From contig SGPL01000407.1 of assembly GCA_004802705.1 (NCBI GenBank), positions 6,276 through 30,566 on the forward strand: a DNA stretch of 24,291 nt, written 5' to 3'. The position numbers were made by a program, and so were the translations under genes. Origin of the DNA: Bondarzewia mesenterica (taxonomy: Eukaryota; Basidiomycota; Agaricomycetes; Russulales; Bondarzewiaceae). Of the stretch, positions 20,836 to 24,291 are shown one piece after another; positions within the stretch are counted from its first letter, which is position 1, and the number at the start of each line of letters is the position of its first letter. The notes under the pieces are model-generated. The model did not search any database. It had not been told where the DNA came from and was given only the letters and a program-made list of their open reading frames with translations.

Positions 20836-22916
20836 ATGGGTAGGGGTGCATATCAGGCTCTCTTTGCATTCCAGGCAGCCTTCCTGTCGTTCGCCGTGTC
20901 ACGCGTCTCGGGGAAGCAGCCATCATTTTTGGAACAGGTATGCCATCCGGCCGCGTCGAGCCAGTTCATCTGCTGGACGGTCTCTGACGCCGTTTGGTGC
21001 TTCTGACACGCATTTATTCTGTTTTAAAGAGTTTCTATTTTGATTTCAATCCCACTGGAACAACCATCCCCATTCCCGTAACCAGTAATTCTAAGGTACC
21101 GTCTTGGTCGTAATTATAGCTCAAGACTTTTCCGCAGCGCAATGTGACACCGTCCATCTTTCTTGGGAGAGAGGCCAAGCGTCCGGGTAACGTTCTTGAT
21201 GTGTTCTTGTGCTATATTTTTCTCGTCTGATTCATTCTGTCAGACCAAATCCAACAGCTCCCTACTATCTACAAATCTATACCTCGTGCGTGGCACTACT
21301 TGAAATCCTCGTGTATCTCGCTGAGCCCTCTCATAGCACATTCATTGTACCATTCGTAGTCGAAGCAGGCTCTGGAACCAGTTTCGTATGTGTTTTGTAT
21401 TCATTCCCTTGCCCATGTGCTGAATTGAAGCTACTCCTAGGACTTTGCAGTACCATTTTATCCGGGCACTCAGGTGAGAGCCAGCAAGCGAGGGCCGTAT
21501 ACATGAGTTCTGCTGATCCGATGGGAGTTTTCTAGTATCAAATATGCATGGTGCGTTCGTGCCCGTTCTCATCTGAACTAGTATCTCATCAAACTTCGAA
21601 GTTTGGTTCCAATGGCGCCACGGGTGGATGCCAGGGCATGTACACTGTTATAGCGAACACATCGTCGTCAAATAGCCCATCTTGTACCAACGTCACATTT
21701 CCCGCCGGTGCCATGAACGTGGACGCGGCGGTTTCCACAGGCGCATTCTCACAGTACGGCTGGATAGACCAGGTGCGTACCCCATTATTTTTCTCACGTC
21801 CGCCAGGGTGCTTCATGGGGGCGTGCGGCGGATTGTTAGTGTACAGATATATCTGTAACGCCTAAAAATGGCACACCTCCCTATACGTTCACTGTGAGTT
21901 CTTGCGGAGATCAAGATCTCATAGACATACTGAAAAATAAGCTGGATCGTCTTATTATAGGTTGCCCCTACCCTCCATCCTCCCCTCAACATCACTTCAA
22001 ACTCGATGGACACAATTAAGTGGACGGTTTCACTGGTTAGTCGTGCTTTCCTGTGCATGCCGGAATTCTAGGATTTGTTGACAACTATATCAGTCTTGGG
22101 GCTACCAATTCTTTATATCCCTTGTCGACTCGGAGGGAAACAAATGGTCGCAAGGGCCTCTGCACAGCGGTGGGAATGGACCCACAAGCTGTCTGGATCT
22201 TGATTCCAGGTAAGCACGAAAGTACTTCTTCCTGCGACCATCGCACACTGATTCCCTCTCCTGGCCCTAGTGGCAGTTCTGTGTCGCCATCGATCGCAAT
22301 AGGATCAGGCATCGGCGGACTTGTCCTTGGGCTTATCCTCGGAGCCGTCGCAGCCCTCCTCTTCTACCGCCGTCGCACGCGCCGCCGTGGCTTCTCCACG
22401 TACGCGCACCCTTCGACGTCCTCCAACATCCTTAATACACGATATGATGACGAGCCCATCTCGACGTCCTCCGCGCTGGACCCGGACCCGCACTCGCACT
22501 TGTCCGCCCCCTCTACGCAAGACGCCACAGGCGGCAGCCGGCGCACCGCGACGAGCGGCACAGTGAGCTCGCTCGGCCGCGTATCGAACTACCACATTGA
22601 GCCATTCGTCCTTCCCTCTGAGGATCCAGCATCCCATGCGCGCTCCTCCTCCATCCACGATCCCTCCTCCCCTTTACTCGCGGCCAACCACGTCCCACCC
22701 GCAAGCGCAGCCGATACTCACTTGCCACAGCCCTCGGGTTCGCACGTCTACGTCGTGCACCACGACGGCGGGCGGCCGCCCGTGACGGTGTACACGGAGA
22801 ACGGCACGGAGGTAGTCGAGCTCCCTCCGCGATACGTCGATGACCGCGGGACTGCGATTCAGACTCCACGACAGCCCGTCGCTGTCCCACGCAAGCAACG
22901 ACGGGTGCGGTCGTAG
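20836..22916 (+). CDS. Secreted-domain single-pass membrane protein, function unknown
   Basis: Twelve exons: 20836-20937, 21030-21084, 21138-21186, 21244-21285, 21337-21385, 21441-21473, 21536-21550, 21602-21772, 21840-21893, 21961-22035, 22094-22209 and 22271-22916, giving 468 residues in frame. A signal peptide (MGRGAYQALFAFQAAFLSFA) precedes an ectodomain of about 230 residues with repeated cysteines, including QCDTVHLSWERG, NPTAPYYLQIYTS, YQICM, GGCQGMYTVI and NGTPPYTFTVAP. The phrasing suggests beta-sandwich, Ig-like or carbohydrate-binding modules, but no named family is recognised. One transmembrane helix lies at about 266-285, followed by RRRTRRR, consistent with a cytoplasmic C-terminus. 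The tail of about 180 residues is Ser/Pro-rich and ends with a VTVYTENGTEVVELPPRY block that I recall, without being able to check, from uncharacterised mushroom membrane proteins. Exon 7 is only 15 nt. A surface sensor or adhesion role would be a guess. Confidence 0.85.
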
Positions 22917-23311
22917 CCCAGTGAGAGGACGGACAACGGGATTTTGGACTATGATGATTGAACACGATCTAATAATGTGCGGATCTTCTATATATAACGG
23001 CACTGTGCGCATTCTTTTTTTACTCGCTGGGCCATCGCTCTTTTTTTTCTCCATCTCTACCGCGGTGAGTTGGTTATTTATCTACATTATTGGCCTGTGC
23101 ATGTTTGTACTTGTCAATCGCCGTTGAGGTTGTTCTCAATTCTCTTCGCATTTTTTGGGGGCTTTCGAGTGGACAACGATTGCGAGTCGGGCTACTGTCA
23201 TGTATATATATATACCCGCGGCTTGTCTCATTTCTATACGGGAAAGGGATTCGCGTGCTTTATAGAGGTCGCTTCAGATGAGACATCTCGTCAGCAGGTG
23301 AACCCGTCTAC
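22917..23311. other. Convergent 3' region between membrane protein and LAS1-like gene
   Basis: 395 bp between facing stop codons. It contains T runs near 23017 and 23041, a TATATATATATA stretch around 23203-23214, and no convincing frame. It is consistent with two 3' untranslated regions and terminators. Confidence 0.6.
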
Positions 23312-24291
23312 CTAAAGTGTGTCGCCAATGTACACGCCAATTGGACATGGCTTCCACCTGCTGCCTGGACCGAGAATACGCCAGCCCGACGGGAGAGTCG
23401 TTAAGCCATTGAACCGTCCCTGCGAAGCGTCCATATCCACGTCCATTTCCACCAGCCTGGGCGGGCTGTCGGTGTCTGGCGTGCGCTCGGTGCGCATAGA
23501 GAGAACGATCTTGAGACGTTCGTCCATGACGGCGAGGGCCGAGTCGTTCCACTCCTACAGAAATTATGGAATTTAGTCAATGAACGTGGCGTGTTTGCTG
23601 AGCTTACATCTGCGGGAGGCGTCTGTGTGCCATCGACGATACCCCCGGAAATTTCGGCCAGACAAGGATCATTCGCGCACACCGCCTTGAACAGACTGCG
23701 CGCTCTACAGAAGCCAAATTGACAGAGTGAGCACAGACGACACATACGATCGAGGAGATGATGAAACATTTGCGCACGCCGATTTAGATCTGTCCGACTT
23801 GTTCACACGCGGACCCAGCCCATTCGCAAGTGTAACAAACGCCTCGTCCCTCCGCGATGCGGAGCCGTCTGCGTCCTGCTGGTCGCCTGCGTCCACGAGC
23901 CACATCGCCCAGCTTGCCAAGCACAGATCGTATGACGCGTCTTCCTGTGGGAGATCCGAATTGATGTTGGTGTCCGCGTCCAAAGGCGTTGACGTGTCGG
24001 CGAGAAGGCGGGAGATGATGCGGGAGATGAGGAGCGCCGGGAATGTGGGGTGTTGTGTGCGAAGATGAGAGAGAAGAGGGGTCCAGATCGCGAGAGAAGT
24101 AGGGGGCGGGAGGAATGCGCTCTTTTGAAGCATACGTTTTCTATCGCAGTTCGGAGGTAAGTGTGCCCGGGGATGAATTATCAGAGGGACCGCACACGAA
24201 CTTTTTGTTGACACTGGGACGAGCACCCCTTTTTCGACCAAGGCGTCGCACATCCTCTCCAACGCCCACCGCTCCTTCCCATCTTCTTCAT
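23312..24291 (-). CDS. LAS1: LAS1-like ribosome biogenesis protein, C-terminal part
   Basis: Partial gene entering from the right edge. Exons 24291-24198, 24140-23748, 23704-23608 and 23554-23312 join in frame to a stop at 23312. Recognisable segments are LAIWTPLLSHLRTQHPTFPA, ASYDLCLASWAMWLVD, SLFKAVCANDPCLAEISGGI, EWNDSALAVMDERL and a C-terminal RWKPCPIGVYIG. These resemble the C-terminal half of fungal Las1, the scaffold and HEPN nuclease of the Las1-Grc3 complex that cuts ITS2 in pre-rRNA. The N-terminal catalytic HEPN part would lie outside the window, so this assignment rests on recalled tail motifs. The 57-nt intron 24141-24197 is stop-free and in frame, so its removal is a judgement. 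The 43-nt intron 23705-23747 is the shortest here. Confidence 0.65.

Noticed and set aside
22305..22965. Minus-strand open frames opposite the membrane-protein tail
   Set aside because: Arg/Ala-rich shadow frames of a GC-rich exon. The plus-strand frame has a transmembrane helix and joins in phase with eleven upstream exons.
1..24291. tRNA, rRNA, CRISPR arrays, insertion sequences or long terminal repeats
   Set aside because: None was seen on reading either strand. Only short tandem and low-complexity repeats inside coding exons were found.

Overview
The window looks like nuclear DNA of a mushroom-forming basidiomycete (Agaricomycotina). Eight protein-coding genes can be read, all densely interrupted by short introns (mostly 48-75 nt) with GT...AG ends and CTNAC/CTAAC-like branch sites. 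I assembled about 96 introns by hand, using splice signals, reading phase and family motifs. In seven of the eight genes the assembled exons sum to an exact reading frame; the exception is the first, which carries one extra base. Ns and homopolymers at 1-50 and an N at 10668 suggest a draft assembly.

Layout from left to right: a possible coding fragment at the left edge (minus); a GPI-anchored GH72 beta-1,3-glucanosyltransferase with an X8 domain (GAS1/GEL type, plus, one-base frameshift); an RRM + CCHC zinc-knuckle RNA-binding protein with a Pro/Arg/Tyr tail (plus); a 40-exon, 1675-residue ABCC/MRP-type transporter (minus, 5752-12941); an F-BAR + RhoGAP protein of RGD1 type (plus); a PIF1-family DNA helicase with an N-terminal RNase H1-type hybrid-binding ('viroplasmin') domain (minus); a DEDDy 3'-5' exonuclease of the WRN-exonuclease/EXD2 type (plus); a secreted/single-pass membrane protein of unknown function (plus); and the C-terminal part of a LAS1-like ribosome biogenesis factor running off the right edge (minus).

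Two gene pairs are divergent and share a short promoter: ABCC transporter / RhoGAP (262 bp) and PIF1 helicase / 3'-5' exonuclease (about 250 bp). Three pairs are convergent: RRM / ABCC, RhoGAP / PIF1 and membrane protein / LAS1. Two themes are visible: cell wall, cell surface and polarity (glucanosyltransferase, RhoGAP, membrane protein) and nucleic-acid metabolism (RRM protein, helicase, exonuclease, LAS1). No operon logic applies.

The points most worth a second look are the hybrid-binding-domain/PIF1 fusion facing an exonuclease across one promoter, the extreme fragmentation of the ABCC gene with ATPase motifs carried on micro-exons of 7-24 nt, three inferred GC-AG introns (one splitting the zinc knuckle), and the frameshift in the glucanosyltransferase.
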